Part shown: positions 57,305 through 64,000 of the stretch, piece after piece
Numbering within the stretch: the first letter of the stretch is position 1
Layout: each line of letters starts with the position of its first letter
DNA from: Rhodospirillales bacterium
Lineage (GTDB): Bacteria > Pseudomonadota > Alphaproteobacteria > Rhodospirillales > Defluviicoccaceae
Assembly: GCA_007695045.1 (NCBI GenBank)
Contig: REEP01000129.1
Coordinates: 56,657-120,656 of the forward strand
Reading direction: 5' to 3'
Length of the DNA stretch: 64,000 bases
Notes under the pieces: model-generated
Seen by the model: only the letters and a program-made list of their open reading frames with translations
Database searches by the model: none
Told to the model about the DNA's origin: nothing
Position numbers and translations under genes: made by a program

Positions 57305-57979
57305 TCAATCCATCATTCGGATATACGCGGAAATGGTTTCGGCCGGTGGGCCGTCGGCGACGATACGGCCCTCATGCATGACCAGGACCCGGTCGAACCC
57401 GCCCAGCATGTCGAGATCGTGGGAAATCACCACCGTGCACTGGTCGAGTTCCGCCAGCACCCTCAGCATCATCCGCTTGTTGCGCAGATCGAGCAGGGTG
57501 GTGGGCTCATCCAGCACGATGTAGTCCGGCGCCATCACCAGCACCGACGACAGCGCCAGGAGCTGCTTCTCACCGCCGCTCAAGGTATGGGTGTGCTGGT
57601 GGCGGAGGTGGGCGAGCCGGTAGCGGTCCAGCACGGCGTCCACCTTCGCCGCGATGGCGTCCTTGGGAAGCTTCAGATTCTTGAGGCCGAAGGCGATATC
57701 CTCCTCCACCAGCGGCATGACGATCTGGGCGTCCGGGTCCTGGAAGACGAAGCCGACCTTGCGTCGCACCGCCTTGGCCTCGCGCCGGGTGTCCAGCCCG
57801 TCGACCAGCACTTGGCCTTCCGTCGGCACCACCAGGGCGTTCAGCAGCCGGGCGAAGGTGCTCTTGCCCGAGCCGTTGCCGCCGACCACGGCGATGCGTT
57901 TCTCGGTCAGCGTGAGATTGAGGTGGTCGAGAACCGTTCGTTCGCCGAAGCGGTGGCTGACGTTGCAGAGCTCGATCAT
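57305..57979 (-). CDS. bioM: ECF transporter ATPase BioM
   Basis: The ABC ATPase of the biotin transporter. The 224-residue protein has Walker [19 protein letters not shown], the Q-loop [11 protein letters not shown], signature [15 protein letters not shown], Walker [13 protein letters not shown] and the switch His in [10 protein letters not shown]. It is smaller than EcfA1/A2 of group II ECF systems, as BioM is. It starts 30 bases after comF and ends next to bioN. Confidence 0.94.
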   Translation of the reverse strand: MIELCNVSHRFGERTVLDHLNLTLTEKRIAVVGGNGSGKSTFARLLNALVVPTEGQVLVDGLDTRREAKAVRRKVGFVFQDPDAQIVMPLVEEDIAFGLKNLKLPKDAIAAKVDAVLDRYRLAHLRHQHTHTLSGGEKQLLALSSVLVMAPDYIVLDEPTTLLDLRNKRMMLRVLAELDQCTVVISHDLDMLGGFDRVLVMHEGRIVADGPPAETISAYIRMMD

Positions 57980-58009
57980 CGGACGGACGGCCGTGGCGTC
58001 ATCGCCGCA

Positions 58010-58816
58010 TCACGACCGGGCCGGATGGTGGGTGCGTGCAAGCGTGAGCACGTCCACCCGGGCCGCCCCGCCGCGCAGCAGCACCCGCGTGCAGGCCTCG
58101 ATGGTTGCGCCCGTGGTATGGACGTCGTCGACCAGAACGATCCCTGCACCCTGAACGCACGGCGCATGGCCGGCGTGCAGGGTGAACGCGCCCCGCACCA
58201 GCCGTCGCCGCTGGGACCGGCTCAGCCGGCCGAGGGATGCCGTTCGTCGCCGCCGGACCAGCAGATCGGGCAGGACGGGAATGCCGCTCGCGCGCCCGAC
58301 AGCCAGGGCCAGCAGCGCCGCCTGGTTGTAGCGGCGGCTGAACAACCGGGTCCAATGCAGCGGCACCGGCGCCAGTAGCGCGGCGTCCGCCAGCACTTCC
58401 TGCCCGGCCCGGGCCATCCAGCGGCCCAGCGCCGGGGCGGCATCGGTGCGATCACCGTGCTTGAAGGCGAGCACGAACGGCCGGCTGTCGTCGTCATACA
58501 CCACCGCCGCCCGGGCCCGGCCGTAAGCCGGCGGCCGGGCGGCGCAGGCGCCGCAGATCGCCCCGTCGCCGGGATCGACCTCGAACGGGATGCCGCAACG
58601 GGCACACAGCGGCCGGTCGATGAAATGGATCCGGGGCCAACAGTCCGGGCACAGCATGCCCGGCCGGTCCACCAGGGTATCGCACCCGAGGCACTGCGGC
58701 GGCAGCAGCAGGTCAAGGGCCCGCACCCCGAGCCGGCGCAGCACGCCGGCGCTCGGCCCGAGCCGGCGTAGCACGCCGGCGCTCAGTAAAGATCGCCTTG
58801 GCAGCGCGAGGGTCAT
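58010..58816 (-). CDS. comF: ComF family protein (phosphoribosyltransferase-like)
   Basis: A 268-residue ComF/GntX-type protein. The N-terminal zinc ribbon holds two CxxC pairs (PPQCLGCD, LCPDCW) and more cysteines (LCARCGIP, AICGAC). The C-terminal phosphoribosyltransferase domain has LLAPVPLHWTRLFSRRYNQAALLA and the PRPP loop GIVLVDDVHTTGATIEAC. In Bacillus the family acts in DNA uptake; here the role is unknown. The N-terminus contains a 30-base duplication giving SAGVLRRLG twice. Start ATG at 58816; a Met eight codons earlier is possible. Confidence 0.9.
   Translation of the reverse strand: MTLALPRRSLLSAGVLRRLGPSAGVLRRLGVRALDLLLPPQCLGCDTLVDRPGMLCPDCWPRIHFIDRPLCARCGIPFEVDPGDGAICGACAARPPAYGRARAAVVYDDDSRPFVLAFKHGDRTDAAPALGRWMARAGQEVLADAALLAPVPLHWTRLFSRRYNQAALLALAVGRASGIPVLPDLLVRRRRTASLGRLSRSQRRRLVRGAFTLHAGHAPCVQGAGIVLVDDVHTTGATIEACTRVLLRGGAARVDVLTLARTHHPARS
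58730..58789. repeat. 30-base tandem duplication inside comF
   Basis: The unit GAGCCGGCGYAGCACGCCGG plus CGCTCGGCCC is present twice (58730-58759, 58760-58784 partial at its end) with one substitution. It is in frame and duplicates ten residues (SAGVLRRLGP) near the N-terminus, before the zinc ribbon. Confidence 0.65.
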
Positions 58817-58920
58817 CGTTGCGGATCTGTTTTCCAGCATCCTGTTTGATCCGGCGGTGGCCCTTTGCCATATACCCGAGGGATCGGCAACGACACTACA
58901 CGCCAACTTCGTGAGGTACC

Positions 58921-59865
58921 ATGCCCGCCCCGGTTACGACAACCGCCGCCGCAGACGCCGCCGGGCCGATGCAGGTGTTCGACCGGCGCGTGATACGCTT
59001 GCGCCGGGACCGGGCGGCGGCTCGTCTTTCCGATCACGATTTTCTGCTGGCCGAGGTGGGCGAGCGGCTGGCCGACCGACTTGATGACGTGCGCCGGCGG
59101 TTCCCGCTGGCTCTCGACCTTGGTTGTCATACCGGCACCTTCGGCCGCTGCCTTCAGGGCCGCGGCGGCATCGAGCGGCTGGTGCATGCCGACCTGTCAC
59201 CATCGATGGCTGCCGCCGCCCCGGCACCGGCCGTGGCCGCGGACGAAGAAGTCCTGCCGTTCGGCGCCGGGACGTTCGATGCCGTCTTCAGCCTGCTCAG
59301 CCTGCACTGGGTCAACGACCTGCCGGGCGCTTTGCTGCAGATGCGCCACGCGCTCAAGCCGGACGGCCTGCTGCTGGCGGCGATGCTGGGCGGGGATACG
59401 CTCCATGAACTCCGCACCGCCCTGATGGAGGCGGAGGTGGCGGTGGAAGGCGGGCTCAGCCCGAGGGTGTCGCCGTTCGCCGATGTTCGTGATGCCGGCA
59501 TGCTGTTGCAACGCGCCGGTTTCGCCCTGCCGGTGGTGGATACGGAGACGGTCACCGTCTCCTATTCGGATCCGTTCAAGCTGATGCGGGATTTGCGTGG
59601 AATGGGCGCGGCCAACGCGGTGCTGCAGCGCCGCCGCGGCATGACCCGGCGCGCCACCCTGATGACCGCCGCTGCCCGCTACGCCGACCGCTTCGGCGAT
59701 GCCGAGGGCCGTGTTCCCGCCACGTTCCAGGTGTTGTATCTGACGGCCTGGGCGCCACATCCCGATCAGCCGCGGCCGCTGCGCCCGGGCAGTGCGGCGG
59801 GTCGTCTGGCGGACGCCCTCGGCACTGAAGAAGTGTCCGCCGGCGAGAAGGCCCGGCCCCATTGA
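58921..59865 (+). CDS. NDUFAF5-type SAM-dependent methyltransferase family protein
   Basis: A 314-residue protein with a class I methyltransferase fold: LALDLGCHTGTFGRCL, VHADLSPSM, EEVLPFGAGTFDAVFSLLSLHWVNDLPGALLQMRHALKPDGLLLAAMLGGDTLHELR. The start VFDRRVIRLRRDRAAAR and SPFADVRDAGMLLQRAGFALPVVD are typical of the alphaproteobacterial relatives of mitochondrial NDUFAF5, an arginine hydroxylase needed for complex I assembly. A similar role with respiratory complex I here is inference. It is divergent from comF, a recurrent arrangement. Confidence 0.88.
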   Translation: MPAPVTTTAAADAAGPMQVFDRRVIRLRRDRAAARLSDHDFLLAEVGERLADRLDDVRRRFPLALDLGCHTGTFGRCLQGRGGIERLVHADLSPSMAAAAPAPAVAADEEVLPFGAGTFDAVFSLLSLHWVNDLPGALLQMRHALKPDGLLLAAMLGGDTLHELRTALMEAEVAVEGGLSPRVSPFADVRDAGMLLQRAGFALPVVDTETVTVSYSDPFKLMRDLRGMGAANAVLQRRRGMTRRATLMTAAARYADRFGDAEGRVPATFQVLYLTAWAPHPDQPRPLRPGSAAGRLADALGTEEVSAGEKARPH

Positions 59866-59889
59866 GCCGCGGCCCGGCCACCGCGCCCG

Positions 59890-59969
59890 CCGGCACAACG
59901 ACAACCCGGCACAACGACAACCCGGCACAACGACAACCCGGCACAACGATAACCCGGCACAACGATAAC
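59890..59969. repeat. Five 16-base tandem repeats (VNTR)
   Basis: CCGGCACAACGACAAC is repeated at 59890, 59906, 59922, 59938 and 59954; the last two copies have GATAAC. The array lies between the methyltransferase stop and the next ATG, 28 bases upstream of it. There are no unique spacers. Copy number probably varies between strains. Confidence 0.9.
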
Positions 59970-59997
59970 AATCTAGGGCAAGGGAGGACCGAGCATC

Positions 59998-60240
59998 ATG
60001 ACCACCGCATCCGCAAGCGATCACGACATTCGCGCGCTGGCCGATCGGCTTTCGGATCTGCGCGACGCGCTCGGCGACGACTATTGGAACGATCGCGGCG
60101 TCCGCACCCTGCAGGCGGAGCTGCGTGGCAAGATCGGCACGTATGGGGCCTGGGGTGCTGACAAGCTGCCGATGCATCAGCGCAGCCGCATGACCGCCCG
60201 CTATGAAAGCGAACTCGCCCACCTGTTGTGGCCGCGCTGA
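59998..60240 (+). CDS. Small hypothetical protein
   Basis: An 80-residue soluble protein (MTTASASDHDIRALADRLSD, ALGDDYWNDRGVRTLQAELRGK, MHQRSRMTARYESELAHLLWPR). It is rich in charged residues with two or three likely helices, and lacks membrane segments, cysteines or known motifs. GGGAGGACC precedes the ATG, and the stop is one base from sfsA, so it is probably the first gene of a run with sfsA, map and radC. Not recognised as a named family. Confidence 0.68.
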   Translation: MTTASASDHDIRALADRLSDLRDALGDDYWNDRGVRTLQAELRGKIGTYGAWGADKLPMHQRSRMTARYESELAHLLWPR

Positions 60241-60241
60241 C

Positions 60242-60997
60242 ATGACCGCCGCCGGCGTTGTCCACACGGCCCCGGATGCGGCGATCATGTTCGATTCGCC
60301 GCTGCTCCCGGGCACCCTGGTCCGGCGCTACCAGCGGTTCCTCGCCGACGTGGCACTGGACGAAAGCGGTCAGGTGGTGACGGCGCATTGCCCCAATTCC
60401 GGCTCGATGTTGAGCGTCAACGAAGCCGGCAGCCGGGTGTGGCTGTCGCCGGCCGATGGTCCAGGTCGGCGCCTTCGTTACACCTGGGAACTGGTTGCCG
60501 TGAACGGCACCTTGGTCGGCATCAACACGGGCCGGCCCAACCGCATCGCCGCCGCCGCCATCGCCGCCGGCCGGATCCCCGAACTGTCCGGCTATTCATC
60601 GATCCGGCGGGAAGTGAAAGTCGGCACCAACAGCCGCATCGACTTGGTCCTGGAAAAGCCCGAGGGTCCGCCCTGCTATGTGGAGGTCAAGAACGTCACG
60701 CTGCGTCGCGGGGGCAACGGTGCGCCGGTGGAATTTCCCGACGCGGTCACCAGCCGCGGGGCCAAGCATCTGAAGGAACTGGCGGCCCTCGCCGGCACCG
60801 GCGCCCGGGCTGTCATGTTGTATCTCGCACAACGCGATGATGCCGACGCCTTCGCCATCGCCGCCGACATCGATCCGGACTATGGCACCGGCTTGGCTGC
60901 CGCCATGGACGGCGGCGTCGAAGCGCTCTGTTACGCCTGCCACGTCAGCACCAAGGCGATCGTTCTGGCCGGGCGATTGCCGCTGATCGCGCCTTGA
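60242..60997 (+). CDS. sfsA: DNA/RNA nuclease SfsA
   Basis: A 251-residue SfsA. Family features are FDSPLLPGTLVRRYQRFLADV (OB-like N-terminal domain), HCPNSGSMLSV, LVGINTGRPNRIAA and the PD-(D/E)XK-like core SRIDLVLEKPEGPPCYVEVKNVTL with D and EVK, then FPDAVTSRGAKHLKEL. SfsA was named for sugar fermentation stimulation, later assigned nuclease activity. The start ATG at 60242 directly follows the preceding stop. The sfsA-map-radC order is common in alphaproteobacteria. Confidence 0.95.
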   Translation: MTAAGVVHTAPDAAIMFDSPLLPGTLVRRYQRFLADVALDESGQVVTAHCPNSGSMLSVNEAGSRVWLSPADGPGRRLRYTWELVAVNGTLVGINTGRPNRIAAAAIAAGRIPELSGYSSIRREVKVGTNSRIDLVLEKPEGPPCYVEVKNVTLRRGGNGAPVEFPDAVTSRGAKHLKELAALAGTGARAVMLYLAQRDDADAFAIAADIDPDYGTGLAAAMDGGVEALCYACHVSTKAIVLAGRLPLIAP

Positions 60998-61058
60998 TTG
61001 ATCGCTCCCGCCCGCAAACGGTGGTGCGGGCGGGGGAAGGAATGGCATACTGACGCTC

Positions 61059-61883
61059 ATGAACAATATGCGAGAGACCGGAGCCCACGTCGACAGCCGC
61101 CCCGTCAAGCGGCACGGACCTGCCGATTTCCAGGGCATGCGCAAGGCCGGCCGGCTGGCCGCCGCCACCCTGGACATGATCGCGCCGCACGTCCGCCCCG
61201 GGGTGACGACCGATGAACTCGACCGGCTGTGCGAGGCGTTCATCCGCGACAACGGCGCCATCCCGGCACCGCTGGGCTACCGCGGCTTCCCCAAATCCAT
61301 CTGCACGTCGATCAACCATGTGGTCTGCCACGGTATCCCCGGCGAACGGCGGCTGCGCGACGGCGATATCGTCAACATCGACGTCACCGTGATCCTGGAC
61401 GGCTGGCATGGGGACACCAGCCGCATGTACGGCGCCGGCCATATCGGCATCAAGGCCAAGCGCCTGGTCGACGTGACTTACGAGGCGATGTGGAAGGGGA
61501 TCGAGCAGGTGCGCCCCGGTGCCACCGTGGGCGACATCGGCCACGCCATCCAGGCATATGTGGAAGCCCGGCGCTTTTCGGTGGTGCGGGATTTCTGCGG
61601 CCACGGCCTCGGCCGGGTGTTCCATGATGCGCCCAACGTCCTGCACTTCGGTCGGCCGGGGGAGGGGCCGCAACTGCACGAGGGCATGTTCTTCACCATC
61701 GAGCCGATGATCAACGCCGGCCGCTGGGAGGTGAAGATCCTGTCGGACGGCTGGACCGCGGTCACCAAGGACCGCTCCCTGTCCGCGCAGTTCGAGCATT
61801 CGGTCGGTGTGACCGCCGACGGGGTGGAGGTGTTCACGCGCTCGCCGGCCGGGCTCGACCGGCCGACCGATCATCCGTCCTGA
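61059..61883 (+). CDS. map: Methionine aminopeptidase, type I
   Basis: Map removes initiator Met. The 274-residue pita-bread enzyme has all five metal ligands in order: D in NIDVTVILDGWHGDTSRMY (two Asp), the His in CGHGLGRVFHDAPN, E in FFTIEPMI, and E in AQFEHSVGVT. ICTSINHVVCHGIP is a substrate-site motif. The type I layout lacks the insert of type II. The ATG at 61059 or 61068 is used. Confidence 0.97.
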   Translation: MNNMRETGAHVDSRPVKRHGPADFQGMRKAGRLAAATLDMIAPHVRPGVTTDELDRLCEAFIRDNGAIPAPLGYRGFPKSICTSINHVVCHGIPGERRLRDGDIVNIDVTVILDGWHGDTSRMYGAGHIGIKAKRLVDVTYEAMWKGIEQVRPGATVGDIGHAIQAYVEARRFSVVRDFCGHGLGRVFHDAPNVLHFGRPGEGPQLHEGMFFTIEPMINAGRWEVKILSDGWTAVTKDRSLSAQFEHSVGVTADGVEVFTRSPAGLDRPTDHPS

Positions 61884-61893
61884 CCCGTTGGCG

Positions 61894-62673
61894 ATGGCTC
61901 CGCGCGCGGCACCGGGCAAAGGCATTCCCTCGCTGTTCGATGCGGCGACGGAAGCGGCGAGCGGTATGCCATCGGAGGCCTCGCCTGATGCGCGGACACC
62001 GGAGCCACATTACAAAGGGCACCGCGACCGCCTGCGCAAGCGCTTCCTCGAATCCGGCCCCGACTCGTTCCCGGATTACGAGTTGCTGGAACTGCTGCTG
62101 TTCTACTCGGTCGAACGGGTTGACGTGAAGCCGCTGGCCAAGCGCCTGATTGCCACCTTCGGCAGCCTCGGCGGTGTTCTGGCGGCCAGCCCGGAACAGC
62201 TGCTGCGCCATGAGCGGGTTTCCGAACGTACCATCGTCCACCTGAAGGCGATGCGTGAAGCCTCGGTCCGCCTGCTGAAGGAGCAGGTCTCGGACCGGCC
62301 GGTGGTGTCCTCCTGGCAGCAGCTTCTGGATTACTGCCGGGTCGCCATGGCCGACGAGGCGACGGAGCGCTTCCGCCTGCTGTTCCTCGACCGCAAGAAC
62401 CGCCTGATCCGTGACGAGGTGCAGCAACAAGGCACGGTGGACCACACACCGGTCTACCCGCGCGAGGTGATCAAGCGCGCGCTCGATCTTGGCGCTTCGG
62501 CCCTGATCATGGTGCACAATCACCCGTCGGGCGATCCCACCCCGTCGCAGGCCGACATCGCCATGACCCGCGAGATTCAGGACATCGGTGCCAAACTCGG
62601 CATCACCCTGCACGACCACGTTATCGTCGCTAAAGGCGGCACCCGCTCGTTCCGCGCCCTGGGCTTGCTGTAG
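61894..62673 (+). CDS. radC: RadC family JAMM-domain protein (paralogue 2, canonical)
   Basis: A 259-residue RadC. After a 35-residue polar N-terminus comes [65 protein letters not shown], the helix-hairpin-helix region, then the MPN domain with [43 protein letters not shown], where the JAMM metal ligands and the canonical HPSGDPTPS are intact. The start ATG at 61894 lies 10 bases after map; a TTG at 61888 is possible. Compare the variant at 11730-12590. Confidence 0.94.
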   Translation: MAPRAAPGKGIPSLFDAATEAASGMPSEASPDARTPEPHYKGHRDRLRKRFLESGPDSFPDYELLELLLFYSVERVDVKPLAKRLIATFGSLGGVLAASPEQLLRHERVSERTIVHLKAMREASVRLLKEQVSDRPVVSSWQQLLDYCRVAMADEATERFRLLFLDRKNRLIRDEVQQQGTVDHTPVYPREVIKRALDLGASALIMVHNHPSGDPTPSQADIAMTREIQDIGAKLGITLHDHVIVAKGGTRSFRALGLL

Positions 62674-62896
62674 GCGGGTCGCCCGTCCGCGGGTCGGATT
62701 GAAGCGAAGCGCGATCCGGTCCGCGCGCGAATTGAGACCTGCCGGGTCGGATCGGCAAACGATGAGAGGCACCGGGCACCCGGGCACCTCGGCCACCGTG
62801 CACGCCCGTTCCGAACCGACGGCCTTCACAACCCCCGCAGCCCATGGCATACTCCGCCGCCCTCAAAATTCGGGTAGCGCAGCAAGGAGGAGTGAT

Positions 62897-63373
62897 ATGA
62901 GCGACAGACCCTTCAAAGTCCTCGGCATACAGCAGGTCGCCATTGGCGGTCCTGATAAAGAAAAGATGAAGAAGTTGTGGATCGATTCTCTCGGGCTCAC
63001 GATCACGGGCAATTTCAAGAGCGAACGTGAGAATGTCGATGAGGACATTGCCGCGATCGGCTCTGGGCCCTTGAAAGTCGAAGTCGACCTGATGCAGCCG
63101 GTGGATCCCGACAAGAAGCCCGCGGTTCATAACACCCCGCTGAACCACATCGGCCTCTGGGTCGACGACCTTCCTGCCGCGGTGGAATGGCTCAGCGCCA
63201 ACGGGGTCCGTTTCGCGCCCGGCGGTATCCGCAAAGGGGCCGCCGGCTTCGATATCACTTTTCTCCATCCGAAGGGCAACGATGAGTCTCCCATCAGTGG
63301 CGAGGGCGTCTTGATTGAACTTGTGCAAGCGCCCCCTGAGGTGATCGAAGCGTTCGCCAAGCTGGCCGCCTGA
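62897..63373 (+). CDS. VOC superfamily (glyoxalase/dioxygenase fold) protein
   Basis: A 158-residue two-repeat betaalphabeta protein. The first half has [33 protein letters not shown], the second [34 protein letters not shown] and a terminal [10 protein letters not shown] with the usual Glu ligand. The first-strand metal ligand is Gln (IQQVAI) where many have His, and the second strand gives His. Function is unclear; lactoylglutathione lyase or epimerase-like enzymes are candidates. AAGGAGGAG lies six bases before the ATG at 62897. Confidence 0.88.
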   Translation: MSDRPFKVLGIQQVAIGGPDKEKMKKLWIDSLGLTITGNFKSERENVDEDIAAIGSGPLKVEVDLMQPVDPDKKPAVHNTPLNHIGLWVDDLPAAVEWLSANGVRFAPGGIRKGAAGFDITFLHPKGNDESPISGEGVLIELVQAPPEVIEAFAKLAA

Positions 63374-63615
63374 GCGCGGTGGGGTTGTGACCGGGCCGGC
63401 GCGCAGGTCAGAACAGGCCTTCGGCTATTCGGGTCTGCGCGCTTGAGCCCGGCACACCATGCGTCAGTCGACGCCTTCGGCTCCCGCAACGTACGAACTG
63501 AACCCGACCGATCGCATCCCTGAGTGCTCGCGGGCGCGGTCCCTGATCGAGACCGCCCGCCAGACCGAGGGACACATCTCGGATGGTCGCCGCGCCTCTG
63601 GCGGGTGCGTCGTGA
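63374..63615. other. Decayed region downstream of the VOC gene
   Basis: Short open frames in several phases and no intact gene. The stretch that should continue the transposase at 63616-63816 is broken by a stop, and the other frames lack the expected transposase motifs, so this is probably eroded mobile-element or spacer DNA. Confidence 0.4.
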
Positions 63616-63816
63616 TCAACTCGATGCCCACCTGACGTCATCCGGGGGCGCCGAAACCTTGCCCAAGACGGCGGTCGCAAAGCCCCTCCGCCCATCGGCC
63701 TCGAACAGATCCCACCAGCGCGGGAACCCCCGCTCGCTGACGCGAAGGATTGAGATCGTCTCCGCTTGGCTCAGTTCACGCTGAGGCACTTGCGCGTGAA
63801 CCTGCTCAAACTTCAT
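63616..63816 (-). pseudogene. Transposase remnant, N-terminal helix-turn-helix (ISNCY-like)
   Basis: An N-terminal piece of 66 residues starting MKFEQVHAQV, with RELSQAETISILRVSERGFPRWWDLFEADG and a closing LGKVSAPP. This matches the helix-turn-helix start of ISNCY-type transposases (LTQEEAALLLGVCERTFRRYIDRYEEDGLDGLLDKRLG pattern), with several key residues changed. It stops early at 63616 and no catalytic domain follows, so it is a decayed copy. The frame is open upstream to 63957 without homology. Family name is tentative. Confidence 0.6.
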
Positions 63817-63959
63817 CCCGTGTCCCTTGCACCACATCCGTCCGTCTCGTCGCAGCCCAACTCCAGGGCACCGTTCTGAACCGGATAGATCACGTGTCAC
63901 CGACCCAGTGCTATCCGGTGTTGGCGGCACATAGGATAAAATACCTGTCGATAACAAAC

Positions 63960-63995
63960 TGAATTGACCGGTCCAGGTAACACATGAATTGACCG
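63960..63995. repeat. Direct repeat TGAATTGACCG x2 at the window edge
   Basis: TGAATTGACCG occurs at 63960-63970 and 63985-63995, 25 bases apart, upstream of the transposase remnant. Such repeats are typical of insertion-sequence ends, but the rest lies outside the window. Confidence 0.5.
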
Positions 63996-64000
63996 CTTCT

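Noticed and set aside
59890..59969. Repeat array as a CRISPR
   Set aside because: Units are 16 bases, directly joined, with no spacers and no cas genes.

Overview
This 64 kb, GC-rich window is chromosomal DNA from a flagellated alphaproteobacterium, probably of the Rhodospirillales type. The markers are GcrA, FlbT/FlaF, FliX, a FYDLN-acid protein, an NDUFAF5-type methyltransferase, a zinc-finger-less DksA, a BioMNY biotin transporter and alphaproteobacterial gene orders (trpFBA-folC, aroA-cmk-rpsA, metX-metW, sfsA-map-radC, rplU-rpmA-obgE-proBA-nadD-rsfS). No rRNA or tRNA gene, prophage or CRISPR array was seen. The genus cannot be fixed by reading alone.

Layout. 1-6.0 kb: flagellar genes flgI-flgJ-flgN-flgK (minus, flgK cut by the window edge), a hook gene behind a sigma-54 promoter, fliX and dksA. 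6.1-9.6 kb: the tightly overlapping rpmH-rnpA-yidD-yidC-yihA cluster with a strong promoter. 9.8-12.6 kb: TVP38-type membrane protein, thioredoxin, class II aldolase and a first RadC. 12.9-23.7 kb: a long minus-strand block aroA-cmk-rpsA-sppA-ihfB-lapA-pyrF-trpF-trpB-trpA-folC. 23.9-32.2 kb (plus): FYDLN protein, CoA-transferase, ilvC, a secreted penicillin-acylase homologue, flbT-flaF, a DUF2125 protein and an exported YqgE. 32.2-37.3 kb: tyrA-hisC-chorismate mutase (minus) diverging from metX-metW. 37.4-42.6 kb: EamA permease, ChaC, a WecA-type sugar-phosphate transferase, a methyltransferase and gloB. 42.7-49.6 kb: rplU-rpmA, an AT-richer NYN nuclease gene, obgE-proB-proA-nadD-rsfS, then convergent gcrA. 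50-55.6 kb: two small exported proteins, a Mn2+-type (yybP-ykoY) riboswitch before a half-size GDT1/TMEM165 protein, an unassigned membrane protein, and a complete AmmeMemoRadiSam locus with glutathione peroxidase. 55.7-64 kb: bioY/bioN/bioM, comF, the NDUFAF5-type methyltransferase, sfsA-map-radC, a VOC protein and a decayed transposase at the edge.

The most interesting points are the AmmeMemoRadiSam locus (a Memo-AMMECR1 fusion facing its radical SAM enzyme; function unknown), the manganese riboswitch, the low-GC NYN gene inside a conserved translation operon, two RadC paralogues in one window, a chorismate mutase carrying a degenerate prephenate-dehydratase-like half, an exported YqgE, and several short tandem repeats at gene junctions.
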